Assembly (NCBI GenBank): GCA_000242235.1
Contig: JH590864.1
Location: 1 to 64,000, forward strand
DNA length: 64,000 nt
Source: Stomatobaculum longum
GTDB lineage: Bacteria > Bacillota > Clostridia > Lachnospirales > Lachnospiraceae
Reading direction: 5' to 3'
Below, piece after piece: positions 45,987 through 55,158 of this stretch. Both the position numbers and the translations under genes were made by a program. The notes under the pieces are model-generated. The model saw only the letters and a list, made by a program, of their open reading frames with translations, did no database searches and was not told where the DNA came from. How positions within the stretch are numbered: position 1 is the first letter of the stretch; each line of letters starts with the position of its first letter.

Positions 45987-47045
45987 ATGGATTATGAACA
46001 GTTTAAGGCAACGTTCGCAGAGGATCTCAAAACCAATCTCCAGAAGCAGGAAATCGAGGTCGATGTCAGCGAACATTACATTGAGAAGCTGAACGATTCC
46101 TACGATGCATTAAGTGTTACGCCGAAGGGAAGTAGCATTGGTGTCAATGCGAACCTCGATGAAATTTTCCACGCAGTGGAAAGAGGAAGAGATTACAGCG
46201 AGGTGCTTTCCGGAGTTACCGAATCACTGAAAGGCAGCTTTGAACATATGCCGAAACTGCAGGTTTCGGATCTTACCAACTACGCTGAAATGAAGAACAA
46301 GCTGGCCATGGAGGTCGTATCCGCGGAGCGGAACGCAGGAATGCTTCAGAATGTTCCGCATGAGCAGATGGAGGACATCGCCGTTGTCTATCGCCTGGTG
46401 CTTGATTCGAGTAAAGATGCGAGCAGCACGGTTCTGGTCACCAATGACCTGATGGACAAGTTCGGAATCACACATGAGCAGCTCCATAATGACGCCATGA
46501 AAAATGCACCACTCATTCGCCCCGCGGAGATTAAGGGAATGGAGGAGACGCTGAATGAAATGCAGGGCGGACCTGTACTAGAGCCGGATCCGGATGAAAT
46601 CCTGTTTGTGGCAGGCGTACCGGACCAGAACCACGGAGCCGCTGTCATTGCGTATCCCAATTTCTTTGAGGATGCCGCTGAAAAGCTCGGCGGAGATTAT
46701 TTCATCATTCCCAGCAGTATTCATGAAGTGCTTCTGGTCAAGGATACCGGTGAAATGAATGCCAGGGATCTGGCAGCAATGATCAGGGAGGTCAATGCCA
46801 CTGAGGTTGCTCCGGAAGACGTTCTGACGGACCATGCCTATCACTACGACAGCAAGGAGCACATTTTCGAATCGGCGGACAAATTCGAGGAGCGCCAGGC
46901 AGAAATGGAGGCTGCAGGACCGGAAGAAGACAGGGGATCTCTCATTGATCAGCTGAATGCAAAGAAGGAGGAAGCTGCAAAGGAGGCACCGGAAAAAGCC
47001 GCGAAGGATGCGGTCAGGAAGAGCCGCGGAGGTAAAGCATTATGA
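45987..47045 (+). CDS. DUF5688-like element protein
   Basis: This is a 352-residue soluble protein. It resembles proteins annotated DUF5688 in Lachnospiraceae elements, with features such as 'SVTPKGSSIGVNANLDEIF', 'VPHEQMEDIAVVYRLVLDSS' and 'ILFVAGVPDQNHGAAVIAYP'. The C-terminal 60 residues are a Lys/Glu/Ala-rich tail. The molecular function is unknown. It overlaps the next small gene by four bases and precedes the third rep gene. Confidence 0.75.
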   Translation: MDYEQFKATFAEDLKTNLQKQEIEVDVSEHYIEKLNDSYDALSVTPKGSSIGVNANLDEIFHAVERGRDYSEVLSGVTESLKGSFEHMPKLQVSDLTNYAEMKNKLAMEVVSAERNAGMLQNVPHEQMEDIAVVYRLVLDSSKDASSTVLVTNDLMDKFGITHEQLHNDAMKNAPLIRPAEIKGMEETLNEMQGGPVLEPDPDEILFVAGVPDQNHGAAVIAYPNFFEDAAEKLGGDYFIIPSSIHEVLLVKDTGEMNARDLAAMIREVNATEVAPEDVLTDHAYHYDSKEHIFESADKFEERQAEMEAAGPEEDRGSLIDQLNAKKEEAAKEAPEKAAKDAVRKSRGGKAL

Positions 47046-47233
47046 ACATGAGTACTTCCGTAATCTTTGCAGGTCATATTCCTGTGGAAAACAGATACGG
47101 CGGTGGGAACTTCCTTCAGGGAGCCCCGACGCCATACCCGCTGAACTGTGAGCATCCCTGCTGTTATGGCAAGGGAAGATGCTTCTGCTGGCCCTGCATG
47201 AAAGAGATCCTGGAGAAAAGGAGAAGCGGATAG
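47042..47233 (+). CDS. Small cysteine-rich protein
   Basis: This 63-residue protein contains six cysteines near the C-terminus in CEHPCCYGKGRCFCWPC, suggesting a zinc-binding knuckle. It is coupled to DUF5688 by a four-base overlap and followed 13 bases after its stop by the third rep gene. No family is recognised. Confidence 0.6.
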   Translation: MNMSTSVIFAGHIPVENRYGGGNFLQGAPTPYPLNCEHPCCYGKGRCFCWPCMKEILEKRRSG

Positions 47234-47246
47234 AAGAGGTGATCTC

Positions 47247-48116
47247 TTGGACTATGACTACTTTTATGAGGAAGAGTCAGAGCAGTTTGCCTTCTACCGG
47301 ATACCGAAGGTCCTGTTTACGGATGAGCGGTTCAGACGCATTTCCACATCGGCCAAAGTGCTGTATGGACTGCTTCTGGACCGCGTTTCATTGTCCGCAA
47401 AGAACCGGTGGGTCGATGAGCAGGGCAGGGTCTACATTTACTACACATTGGAAAGTATTCAGGCAGATCTGCTCTGCGCCAATGAGAAGGCGACAAAGCT
47501 CCTGAAGGAGCTGGAACGGTACCGGCTGATCGAGCGGACAGTACAGGGGCTCTGCAAGCCGAACCGGATCTATGTGAAGAATTTTATCCGCTCACGAAAA
47601 ACCGGACTCCGGAATCACGAAAATCGTGAGTCCGGGGTCACGAATTCCGTGAGTCTGGAGTCACGAAAATCGAACGGAAATAATACTGATATTACTAAGA
47701 CTGAGTACAGCGATACTGATCTTATCTCTTCTGGAGACGAGAACAGAATGGAAGAGAGGAAGGCGTACCGGGAATATTTCATGGATGCACTTGCCATTGA
47801 GCTCATGAAGGAACGGTATCCCTACGACACGGATGCCATCGATGAGATTCTGGAGCTCATTTTGGATACCGTCTGCACCAGTCGAAAGACCATAGGCATT
47901 GCAGGAGAGCAGAGACCGGCGGAGGTTGTGAAGAGCCGCTTTATGAAGCTTGATTCCAGCCATCTGGAATTCGTTCTGAAAGGGCTTTTTGAAAATACGA
48001 CTCTGGTCCGGAACATGAAGCAGTACCTGTTGGCGGCACTCTATAATGCGCCGCTGACAATCAATAACTACTACAAATCTCTTGTCCACCATGACATGGC
48101 GGAAGGGAATATCTGA
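47247..48116 (+). CDS. RepA_N-family replication initiator protein A (third paralog)
   Basis: This 289-residue initiator has the same plan as the second paralog: N-terminal winged helix ('FAFYRIPKVLFTDERFRRIS', 'AKVLYGLLLDRVSLSAKNRW', 'KPNRIYVKNF'), an iteron-coded linker and the conserved C-terminal domain ('RYPYDTDAIDEILELILDTV', then 'YLLAALYNAPLTINNYYK'). The start is TTG at 47247 with AGAGGTG upstream. Its iterons differ wholly in sequence from those of the second paralog, so the two should not recognise each other's origin. Confidence 0.87.
   Translation: MDYDYFYEEESEQFAFYRIPKVLFTDERFRRISTSAKVLYGLLLDRVSLSAKNRWVDEQGRVYIYYTLESIQADLLCANEKATKLLKELERYRLIERTVQGLCKPNRIYVKNFIRSRKTGLRNHENRESGVTNSVSLESRKSNGNNTDITKTEYSDTDLISSGDENRMEERKAYREYFMDALAIELMKERYPYDTDAIDEILELILDTVCTSRKTIGIAGEQRPAEVVKSRFMKLDSSHLEFVLKGLFENTTLVRNMKQYLLAALYNAPLTINNYYKSLVHHDMAEGNI
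47592..47675 (+). repeat. Iterons (probable origin) inside the third rep gene
   Basis: Four copies of TCACGAAAATCG or near variants start at 47592, 47615, 47638 and 47661, a strict 23-bp period. The second and third are full palindromes: TCACGAAAATCGTGA and TCACGAATTCCGTGA. They lie in the variable linker, at the same place as the other paralog's array. Confidence 0.85.
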
Positions 48117-48129
48117 GGAGAATGAAGGA

Positions 48130-48903
48130 ATGAGTAAACACATTGAGATCAGACTGGATCCCCTGACGGATGGATTCACAGAAAACAAAGCGGCAGTTAA
48201 TGCTATCCGGGCAGACCGTCATGCCCTGATTATTGCAACCAATGGCGATTTCAGGCTGACAGATATTAGAGAAGCTGACACTATTTTGAGAGAACTTGCT
48301 ACTTCCGAGTGCAGTGGATCAATCATACTCGAGGATGTACCGGATGGTATTGATTTCCTTGTTATATTCAATGACCATAAGGCCTTTGACCTGGAGGAAA
48401 GTCGTTTTTTTGTAGGCAGTATGTTGATGCTGAAGATGGAGGGAAAGCGGCTTCATGGACTTACTGATGAGGAGGTTTATAAGGTGAAGGACATGATGGA
48501 TGGAAGAATGGTCACTCTGGTTGATGAGGGCGATACTTTCTCTGCGTTGACACTTTTTAAGGAGGATCGTATGAGCAGAACAATTCCAAGAGCCTATGTG
48601 ACCGCGGCATGGGACAAAAATCCGGTGGTCGCAAAGGAGGAAGCCAGGAAGTACTGCAGTGAGCTGATCAGGGAAGGGTATCTTCCTCTGTGCCCGGTAC
48701 TGGCCTTTGATGGGATCTTTTCCACGGAGGATACGGAATCCCATAAGCGCAGAAGAGAAATGTCAGAGGATCTGCTTCGAAGGGCAAGATTTCTCGTGAT
48801 CTGTGGTAAGGAGCAGAACGACGAGGTGAATGATGATATCGCCATCGCCAGGAAGGCAAAGGTGATCGTCACATCCCTGGAAGGTGTGATTGGATATGAA
48901 TGA
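48130..48903 (+). CDS. Two-part element protein; C-terminal DUF4406/DUF7768-like domain
   Basis: In this 257-residue protein, residues 1-145 are unrecognised. The C-terminal 110 residues ('RAYVTAAWDKNPVVAKEEAR', 'YLPLCPVLAFDGIF', 'DLLRRARFLVICG') resemble the Rossmann-like nucleoside-deoxyribosyltransferase-related domains found in phages and elements; this is pattern inference. A strong TAAGGAGG and an in-frame ATG at 48571 sit exactly at the domain boundary, so the C-terminal half may also be made alone (110 residues). Start ATG at 48130. Confidence 0.65.
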   Translation: MSKHIEIRLDPLTDGFTENKAAVNAIRADRHALIIATNGDFRLTDIREADTILRELATSECSGSIILEDVPDGIDFLVIFNDHKAFDLEESRFFVGSMLMLKMEGKRLHGLTDEEVYKVKDMMDGRMVTLVDEGDTFSALTLFKEDRMSRTIPRAYVTAAWDKNPVVAKEEARKYCSELIREGYLPLCPVLAFDGIFSTEDTESHKRRREMSEDLLRRARFLVICGKEQNDEVNDDIAIARKAKVIVTSLEGVIGYE

Positions 48904-48961
48904 GGGCCGCCTCTGGCTGGCCTTTTCTTTTGCCTGGAATCAGGGAAGGAGGTGAGCCCGG

Positions 48962-49498
48962 ATGATGAATGAAGAAATTGCAAAAGAGATCGTAGACGGG
49001 GCGGCCAGAGGGCTAAAGGAAGAAGTAGTTAAGCCAGCGCAGCGCATTGTAGTGGAATGCATTGGCAAACCGACAGCGCAGATGTTGGTCAAGGGGCTGA
49101 AAGCAGCAGTTACCGCGCCGGGAAAAGCAATCAAGAACAAGCTGCATCCGGAACACGGCGAGATGAAGGTCAAGGACCTCATCCGGAAGGACCAGGGAGC
49201 CCAGGCCATCGACATTGACGGAGCAGGGCTTGGAGACTTCCGGAAGATTGCCAACAAATACGGGATGGATTTTGCCATCGTAAAGAGTACGGAACTGGAT
49301 CCGCCAAAGTATTCGGTCTTCTTCAAGGCCAGGGATGCAGATGCCGTCAATGCGGTGGTGAATGAATATACCGCAAAACAGATGCGAATCGGGAAGGAGA
49401 GCAGGCCAAGTCTTCTGGAAAAGCTCGGTAAGTTCAAGGCGATTGTAGCCGCGCTGCCGAAGAAGGTCGTGGAGAAGCATAAGGAGGTGGACCGATGA
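48962..49498 (+). CDS. pcfB: PcfB family protein (DUF3801)
   Basis: This 178-residue conjugation accessory protein is encoded directly before the coupling protein, as in pCF10 and many Firmicute ICEs. It has a helical N-terminus ('AKEIVDGAARGLKEEVVKPA') and the DUF3801 core ('VKDLIRKDQGAQAIDIDGAG', 'DFRKIANKYGMDFAIVKSTE'). GGAAGGAGGTG precedes the ATG. It overlaps virD4 by four bases. In pCF10 PcfB helps load the relaxosome onto the coupling protein. Confidence 0.85.
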   Translation: MMNEEIAKEIVDGAARGLKEEVVKPAQRIVVECIGKPTAQMLVKGLKAAVTAPGKAIKNKLHPEHGEMKVKDLIRKDQGAQAIDIDGAGLGDFRKIANKYGMDFAIVKSTELDPPKYSVFFKARDADAVNAVVNEYTAKQMRIGKESRPSLLEKLGKFKAIVAALPKKVVEKHKEVDR

Positions 49499-50287
49499 AC
49501 CAGAAGGTGAAAAAGCAGATGATCCTGAACATACCCTATGCGGTTCTTGGTCTCTTTGCCACCAACTTCGGGGAAGCCTGGAGAATCTCTGAGGGGATGA
49601 ATGCTTCAGAAAAGTTGCAGAGCATGATCCTGAACGGAGGTTTCCAGCAGGCCTTTTCCAATCCGCTCCCCAGTTTCTATCCGCTGGATCTGACGGTCGG
49701 CATTTGCTGTGCGCTGGCACTCCGGCTTGCTGTCTACCTGAAGGGGAAGAATGCAAAGAAGTTCCGGCATAACGAGGAGTACGGCTCCGCCAGATGGGGC
49801 ACGCATGCAGATATCGAACCGTATGAGGATCCGGTTTTTGAAAATAACGTGATCCTCTCGCCGTCAGAGCGTCTCACCATGAACTCAAGGCCGAAAAATC
49901 CAAAATATGCGAGGAACAAAAACGTGCTGGTGATCGGCGGCTCCGGTTCCGGCAAGACGAGATTTGTCCTCAAGCCGAACCTTCTGCAGATGCACAGCTC
50001 TTACGTAATCACAGATCCGAAAGGCACCGTGCTGAACGAGTGTGGGAAGGCTCTTCAGATCGGTCCGGTGAAAAAGGACAGCGAGGGAAAGCCTATGAAG
50101 AACAGGAATGGCAGGCCCATCCATGATCCCTATCATATCCGGGTGTTCAACACGATCAATTTCAAACGGTCGATGCACTACAATCCTTTTGCCTATATTC
50201 ATAGCGAAAAGGACATCCTGAAGCTGACCACAACCCTCATTGCCAACACCAAAGGAGACGGCAAGGCCGGTGATGAATTCTGGACGA
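49495..50287 (+). CDS. virD4: VirD4/TraG-type coupling protein, 5' exon (interrupted by group II intron)
   Basis: Exon 1 encodes residues 1-264 and one base of codon 265. It has two N-terminal transmembrane helices ('ILNIPYAVLGLFATNFG' and 'GICCALALRLAVYL') and Walker A GGSGSGKT in 'NVLVIGGSGSGKTRFVLKPN', then 'YVITDPKGTVLNECG'. Coupling proteins bring the relaxase-DNA complex to the secretion channel. Without splicing the frame runs into the intron and ends at 50352. Joining 50287 to 53019 gives 1815 bases, exactly 604 codons plus stop. Confidence 0.9.
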
Positions 50288-50979
50288 GTGCGACACGTTC
50301 GCCAGCGGTAGAAAGTTGGCGGACGCACGACTACGGTCGTGCGGATAACTGATAGTTTGACAGGTGGAATGACGGGGTAACGCCCTGAAACGCCTGCCCT
50401 CGGTGGGCATGCATAAGCTGTAAAGGCTTTTGTATGAAGCCCCACGACAACGGCTGAGAGCAGCCGTACCGGCAGCCAATGCCGGCGAAAGCGCCCCAGA
50501 GGTGGGGTGTGCTGCCTATAAGCCAAGGGTCTATAAGACGCCCATGGTTAGAATGTTCGCCTTGGCGGGCGGACTGACGAACCCGCGAATGTACAGGTCT
50601 AAAAGAAGACCCGGTAGAAATGCCGGGGTGCGTTAAAGCGCAGTCGGTGTGGTCTAGTAAAAATTTTTCCTATGAACGACCATGCTGGGTTACAGGCACA
50701 GGCAAGCCGACAGGACTATAGTGGGAACCTAAAGGCGCGTATGTACAGATAGAACTATCGGAACGTGGAAAGGTACCGGATTCCGCAAGGAAGAACCTGA
50801 CGAAGAACAATAAGCAGGTGAACCGGTGCTGAAAAGCCGTGATCGAACCTATGACAGCCCCTGTAATGGGGGAACGAGGAATGGTCACCAGTCGGTTGGT
50901 CTAAACAGGCATTATTCAGTCCATAGATAAGGATTCGAATAAGACCAAAAGGGTCACTTTCGAAAGGGGGTGATGCCTT

Positions 50980-52887
50980 ATGCCAGGAGAAGCAAAGAGT
51001 CTATGTGTTGACGACCTTCGGCATGCAGAGTATTACGGCATGCAACCGGTCTATGATGAGCTTTACCGAAGAAGCAAAGATGGAGAGACACTCACAAATC
51101 TGATGGATATCATCATGAAGCGTGAAAATATCCTCCTTGCCTATCGGAATATCAAGACCAACGGGGGAAGTTACACGGCAGGCACAGACAACAGAAACAT
51201 CACAGACATCGGGAGGATGACTCCCGAAGAAGTCGTGGAGAAAGTGAGGTTTATTGTCACAGGGAGTCGACACGGCTACCGGCCTAAACCGGTCAGACGC
51301 AAAGACATCCCGAAACCAAACGGAAAAACAAGACCGCTCGGCATCCCATGCATCTGGGACAGGCTGATACAGCAATGCATCAAGCAGGTCATGGAACCAA
51401 TCTGTGAGGCTCAGTTCAGCGATAACAGCTACGGTTTCCGTCCGAATCGCTCGGCGGAACACGCCATCGCAAGAACCTATTCGCTGATGCAGGTGACGCA
51501 TCTTCACTACGTCATAGAGTTCGACATTAAGGGCTTTTTCGACAACGTGAATCACAGCAAGCTGATCAAACAGATATGGGCAATGGGAATCAGGGACAAA
51601 CAGCTGATATTCGTAATAAGGCGGATTCTGACGGCGCCGATCAGAATGCCCGATGGAACTACTATCCTACCGGACAAAGGCACTCCGCAGGGCGGCATCA
51701 TTTCGCCGTTACTGGCAAACATTGTGCTGAATGAACTGGATCACTGGGTAGAAAGCCAATGGCAGAACAACCCGGTAGCCGTAGCCCGTGGAAGATACAG
51801 GATAATCGGTAAAAACGAGGTATTCGACAAGAGCCACGGGTACAGAACCATGAAGAGTACGAACCTGAAGGAAATGTATATCGTAAGGTATGCCGATGAC
51901 TTCAGAATCTTCTGCCGCTCGAAGGAAGACGCCGAAAAGACAAGGGAAGCTGTGACACGGTGGCTGGAAGAAAGACTGCGGCTTGAGGTGTCTCCGGAGA
52001 AAACACGAACGGTGAACGTGAGAAAACGCTATTCGGAATTCCTCGGTTTCAAGATACGGGTCAGACAGAAAGCAAAGAAATACACTGTGCAGTCCCACAT
52101 ATGTGACAAGAAGTTTGGAATAGAGCGGGAAAAGCTCGTGGAACAGGCGAAAAGAATAGCCAGACCATCTGAAGGCAAGACGCCATTAGGGGAAATCCGG
52201 ACTTACAACTCGATGGTGATGGGAATCCAGAACTACTTCGAGATCGCCACCTGTATCAGCCTTGATTGCAGGATTATCCACAGACAGGTAATGACCGTTC
52301 TAACCAACAGGCTGAATTCAGAAAAAGGATGCAAACTTCAACGCGAAGGCGGAACCATGCCCCAAGCCGAGAAGGAACGGTATGGGAGGTCGAAGATGGT
52401 ACGGTATGTAGCCGGGATTGACCAACCGATATATCCGCTTGCATTCGTGAAAAACAGGATACCGCACTCTAAGCGGTCTGCCGTATGTAGCTACACGGCA
52501 GAAGGCAGAAAGCCAATACACACGAATCTCAGATTGAACCCATTTGTTCTTGAGGGATTACGGTCGATGGCATCGGGTGGACACAGTACAGAATACGCCG
52601 ACAGCAGGATTTCATTATTCTCAGCCCAAGGCGGAAAATGTGCGGTCAGCGGTGAGGAATTCAGAAGTGCATCCGAAATCGCATGTTGGCTGAAAAAGCC
52701 AAGAAAAGACGGCGGTCAGGAGCGCTATCAAAACATGATTTTACTGCATTACAGGTATCTGCCATTACTGGAAATATCAGATATGGCAAAACTGACAGCC
52801 TTAACCAAAACGCTCAACATGACAAAGAAACAGGTGTCCAAAGTAAACAGACTGCGAGAGCAGGCTGGTCTGGCGGCAATAGATTAA
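50980..52887 (+). CDS. ltrA: Group II intron reverse transcriptase/maturase
   Basis: The 635-residue intron-encoded protein assists splicing and copies the intron into DNA. The reverse-transcriptase fingers and palm show 'RPLGIPCIWDRLIQQCIKQV', 'YGFRPNRSAEHAI', 'KGTPQGGIISPLLANIVLNE' and the catalytic YADD in 'YIVRYADDFRIFCRS'. Domain X follows at about 390-480. The C-terminal endonuclease region has 'GGKCAVSGEEF' but reads ACWLKKPRKDGGQERYQN where HNH nucleases usually have CHH, so the nuclease may be altered. The ATG follows AAAGGGGGTG. Confidence 0.92.
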   Translation: MPGEAKSLCVDDLRHAEYYGMQPVYDELYRRSKDGETLTNLMDIIMKRENILLAYRNIKTNGGSYTAGTDNRNITDIGRMTPEEVVEKVRFIVTGSRHGYRPKPVRRKDIPKPNGKTRPLGIPCIWDRLIQQCIKQVMEPICEAQFSDNSYGFRPNRSAEHAIARTYSLMQVTHLHYVIEFDIKGFFDNVNHSKLIKQIWAMGIRDKQLIFVIRRILTAPIRMPDGTTILPDKGTPQGGIISPLLANIVLNELDHWVESQWQNNPVAVARGRYRIIGKNEVFDKSHGYRTMKSTNLKEMYIVRYADDFRIFCRSKEDAEKTREAVTRWLEERLRLEVSPEKTRTVNVRKRYSEFLGFKIRVRQKAKKYTVQSHICDKKFGIEREKLVEQAKRIARPSEGKTPLGEIRTYNSMVMGIQNYFEIATCISLDCRIIHRQVMTVLTNRLNSEKGCKLQREGGTMPQAEKERYGRSKMVRYVAGIDQPIYPLAFVKNRIPHSKRSAVCSYTAEGRKPIHTNLRLNPFVLEGLRSMASGGHSTEYADSRISLFSAQGGKCAVSGEEFRSASEIACWLKKPRKDGGQERYQNMILLHYRYLPLLEISDMAKLTALTKTLNMTKKQVSKVNRLREQAGLAAID

Positions 52888-52930
52888 AACGCTATTTTGG
52901 TGACTGATTAAATGCTTGCGAAAACAATCG

Positions 52931-52970
52931 ATGGAACGCCGGATGCGGTGAAAGTCGCATGTCCGGTGTG
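52931..52970 (+). ncRNA. Group II intron domain V (catalytic hairpin)
   Basis: A hairpin with stems CGCCGGATGCGG and GTCGCATGTCCGGTG around a GAAA-type loop lies about 50 bases before the 3' splice site. Position, size and bulged form fit domain V; the bases to 53018 would form domain VI with the branch-point A. Confidence 0.8.
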
Positions 52971-53018
52971 AAGTGGGGGAAAACCCGGAGATAGTATCAA
53001 AGGGTTACCTATCACTAT

Positions 53019-54040
53019 AAGCGGAAAAACTGCTGTACAGTGCCTTGATCGGCTACATCCATTACGAGGCGCCGGAGGAGGAACAGAACTTCTCGACTCT
53101 CCTCGAAATGCTGAATTCCATGGAGGTACGGGAGGACGATGAGTCATTCAAGAATCCGGTGGATATGCTCTTTGATGAGCTGGAGGAGAAGGATCCGGAC
53201 CACTTTGCCGTGAGGCAATATAAAAAGTACAAACTGGCCGCTGGTAAGACAGCCAAATCAATTTTGGTCAGCTGCGGTGCAAGGCTTGCTCCCTTTGATA
53301 TCAGGGAGCTCCGGGAGATCACAGCTTACGATGAGCTGGAGCTGGATACTATCGGAGACCGGAAGACGGCGCTGTTCCTGATCATGAGTGACACGGACAG
53401 CACGTTCAACTTCCTGATCAGCATGATCTACACGCAGCTTTTCAATCTGCTGTGTGAGAAGGCAGACGATGTGTACGGCGGAAGGCTTCCGGTCCATGTC
53501 CGGTGCCTCATCGATGAGATGGCAAATATCGGGCAGATTCCGAACCTGGAGAAGCTGATGGCGACGATCCGGTCCCGTGAGATCAGCGCGATGCTGGTGC
53601 TGCAGGCAAAATCGCAGCTCAAGGCGATCTACAAGGATAATGCGGATACCATCATCGGCAACTGCGACTCCCAGATCTTCCTCGGCGGCTCGGAGAAGAC
53701 GACGCTTAAGGATCTGAACGAGGCGCTCGGCAAGGAAACCATAGATATGTACAACACTGGCGAGAGCCGGGGCAGTCAGCAGTCCTACAACATGAACTAC
53801 CAGAAGCTTGGGCATGATCTTATGTCCCTGGATCAGCTGGCGGTGATGGATGGCAGCAAATGCATTGTACAGGTAAGAGGCGTGAGACCATTCTTCTCGG
53901 ACAAATATGACCTGACACAGCACCCGAACTACCACCTCACGTCTGACTACGACAAAAAGAACTGGTTCGATGTGGAGAAATACCTGAAGCGGAGGCTGGT
54001 CCTGCATCCGGATGATACGTATCAGGTAATCAAAGTGTAA
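53019..54040 (+). CDS. virD4: VirD4/TraG-type coupling protein, 3' exon
   Basis: Exon 2 completes the 604-residue protein from the second base of codon 265. It holds the rest of the ATPase: 'ALFLIMSDTDSTFNFLISMI' (Walker B region), 'RCLIDEMANIGQIPNLEKLM', 'ISAMLVLQAKSQLKAIYKDN' and 'NCDSQIFLGGSEKTTLKDLN', all typical of TraG/VirD4. The all-alpha domain lies between about 285 and 340. No start codon with a Shine-Dalgarno is seen at the exon's beginning, so it depends on splicing. Confidence 0.9.
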
Positions 54041-54157
54041 TAGGCATCCACGGAGGGTGCCTTTTTCTTTGTGAAGGGACAGAGAATGGGTGCCGTGTTA
54101 GCATGAGTAACCGCCTGATGGCAAACAGTCAGTGGGAAGCTGGATTGGAGGAAATAT

Positions 54158-54655
54158 ATGGCAGAGGAGAAAGAGCTGATGCCGGCCGACATTCCCGACT
54201 GGGTACGGGAAGCGGAAGAGGCAATGGCAAGAGGAGAGACGCTGGATATGCCGGAAGTGAAAGAGATTTCCATCAAGTTCGGCAAGGGTCTGGTCGGGGA
54301 ACCCTTTACCTCAAAGAGCGGGAAAGAGCTGGTTGAGGTGAAGATCCCGAATACGGATCCGGCAGATAAGACACCCTGGGCATTCTTTGTGATCTCTCCG
54401 AAGATGATCCATGACAACAAGTTCGGAAAGGGCGTCTGGATGAAGCTTCCGGAGGATGGGACCACCAGGGTATCCAAGCCTTTTATTGTCGCAACGGACC
54501 CGAATGGGCAGAGAAGATGGGACCGGAACGTGCGGGATATCCCCAATACGGAGCTCAAGTCAATGATGGAGGCCTATAAGACAAAGGACCGGACAGGAGA
54601 CAGAGAATCGGTCCTCGGTTCCCTTAAGGAAAGGAAGGAGGAAGCTGCCCTGTAG
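54158..54655 (+). CDS. Conserved conjugation-region protein of unknown function
   Basis: This 165-residue soluble protein lies between the coupling-protein gene and maff2. It contains 'KEISIKFGKGLVGEPFTSKS', 'TPWAFFVISPKMIHDNKFGK' and 'GVWMKLPEDGTTRVSKPFIV', which look like a beta-rich single domain, and ends with a charged tail. TTGGAGGAAATAT precedes the ATG. I recall similar proteins beside maff2 in Clostridial elements but cannot assign a name or function. Confidence 0.7.
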   Translation: MAEEKELMPADIPDWVREAEEAMARGETLDMPEVKEISIKFGKGLVGEPFTSKSGKELVEVKIPNTDPADKTPWAFFVISPKMIHDNKFGKGVWMKLPEDGTTRVSKPFIVATDPNGQRRWDRNVRDIPNTELKSMMEAYKTKDRTGDRESVLGSLKERKEEAAL

Positions 54656-54945
54656 CCGGAGAAACTGAAACCTCCTCATGTGAAATCGAAAGGAGTGGAG
54701 AAGTAGATGATACGGATACTTCCAAGACCACCCAATTAAGAAAGGGCTGGCAGATCGGGGCGGATCTGGTCTATTAAGAAAATGCCGACCAGCCATGAGA
54801 AAACTCTCGATCAGGGCGGGAAGCAGAATTACAGACAGACAACTTCATATGGAACCATTCACTAAGGACCGATCGGCAAGGTGCCGGCTGGTCTATATTT
54901 ATGCAAACATTCATTAAACACATCATTTTTTGGAGGAAAAACATT
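54656..54945. other. Leader region before maff2
   Basis: No long ORF is present. A 10-codon ORF (54707-54739, MIRILPRPPN) follows AAAGGAG, and the motif CTGGTCTAT occurs twice (about 54766 and 54889) beside GC-rich stems. It may be a regulated leader for the secretion genes that normally follow maff2. Confidence 0.4.
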
Positions 54946-55086
54946 ATGGCATTTTTCAACAGCGCAGTTGGCGTTCTTCAGACTCTCGTTATCGCAATTG
55001 GTGCAGGTCTCGGCATCTGGGGTGCTGTAAACCTGATGGAAGGTTACGGCAATGACAATCCCGGCGCGAATGCTCATGTACGGTAA
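54946..55086 (+). pseudogene. maff2, truncated by a nested element
   Basis: The reading frame MAFFNSAVGVLQTLVIAIGA continues as GLGIWGAVNLMEGYGNDNPG, the start of the Maff2 family of small membrane proteins in Firmicute conjugative elements. Family members usually run to about 65-70 residues with a second hydrophobic segment. Here the sequence diverges after NDNPGAN and stops at 46 residues. TTGGAGG precedes the ATG. Everything after about 55070 is of another origin, so an element has inserted into the gene; its missing 3' part should lie past the window. Confidence 0.82.
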
Positions 55087-55158
55087 GGAAGCAAGCAACC
55101 GAAAACAAGAGATAGACCGCCAGCACTACACTATTCCGAACCAAAGACCAAAAGATAA

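Larger units (their letters stand above)
50288..53018 (+). mobile_element. Group II intron inserted in virD4
   Basis: This 2731-bp intron begins GTGCG (50288) and ends AT (53018), fitting the GTGYG...AY consensus. The boundaries were fixed by reading-frame continuity of VirD4 ('DEFWT' + Lys + 'AEKLLYSALIGYIHY'). About 690 bases of structured ribozyme precede the reverse-transcriptase ORF, and domains V and VI follow it. It should splice itself from the mRNA with the help of its protein and move by retrohoming. Confidence 0.92.
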
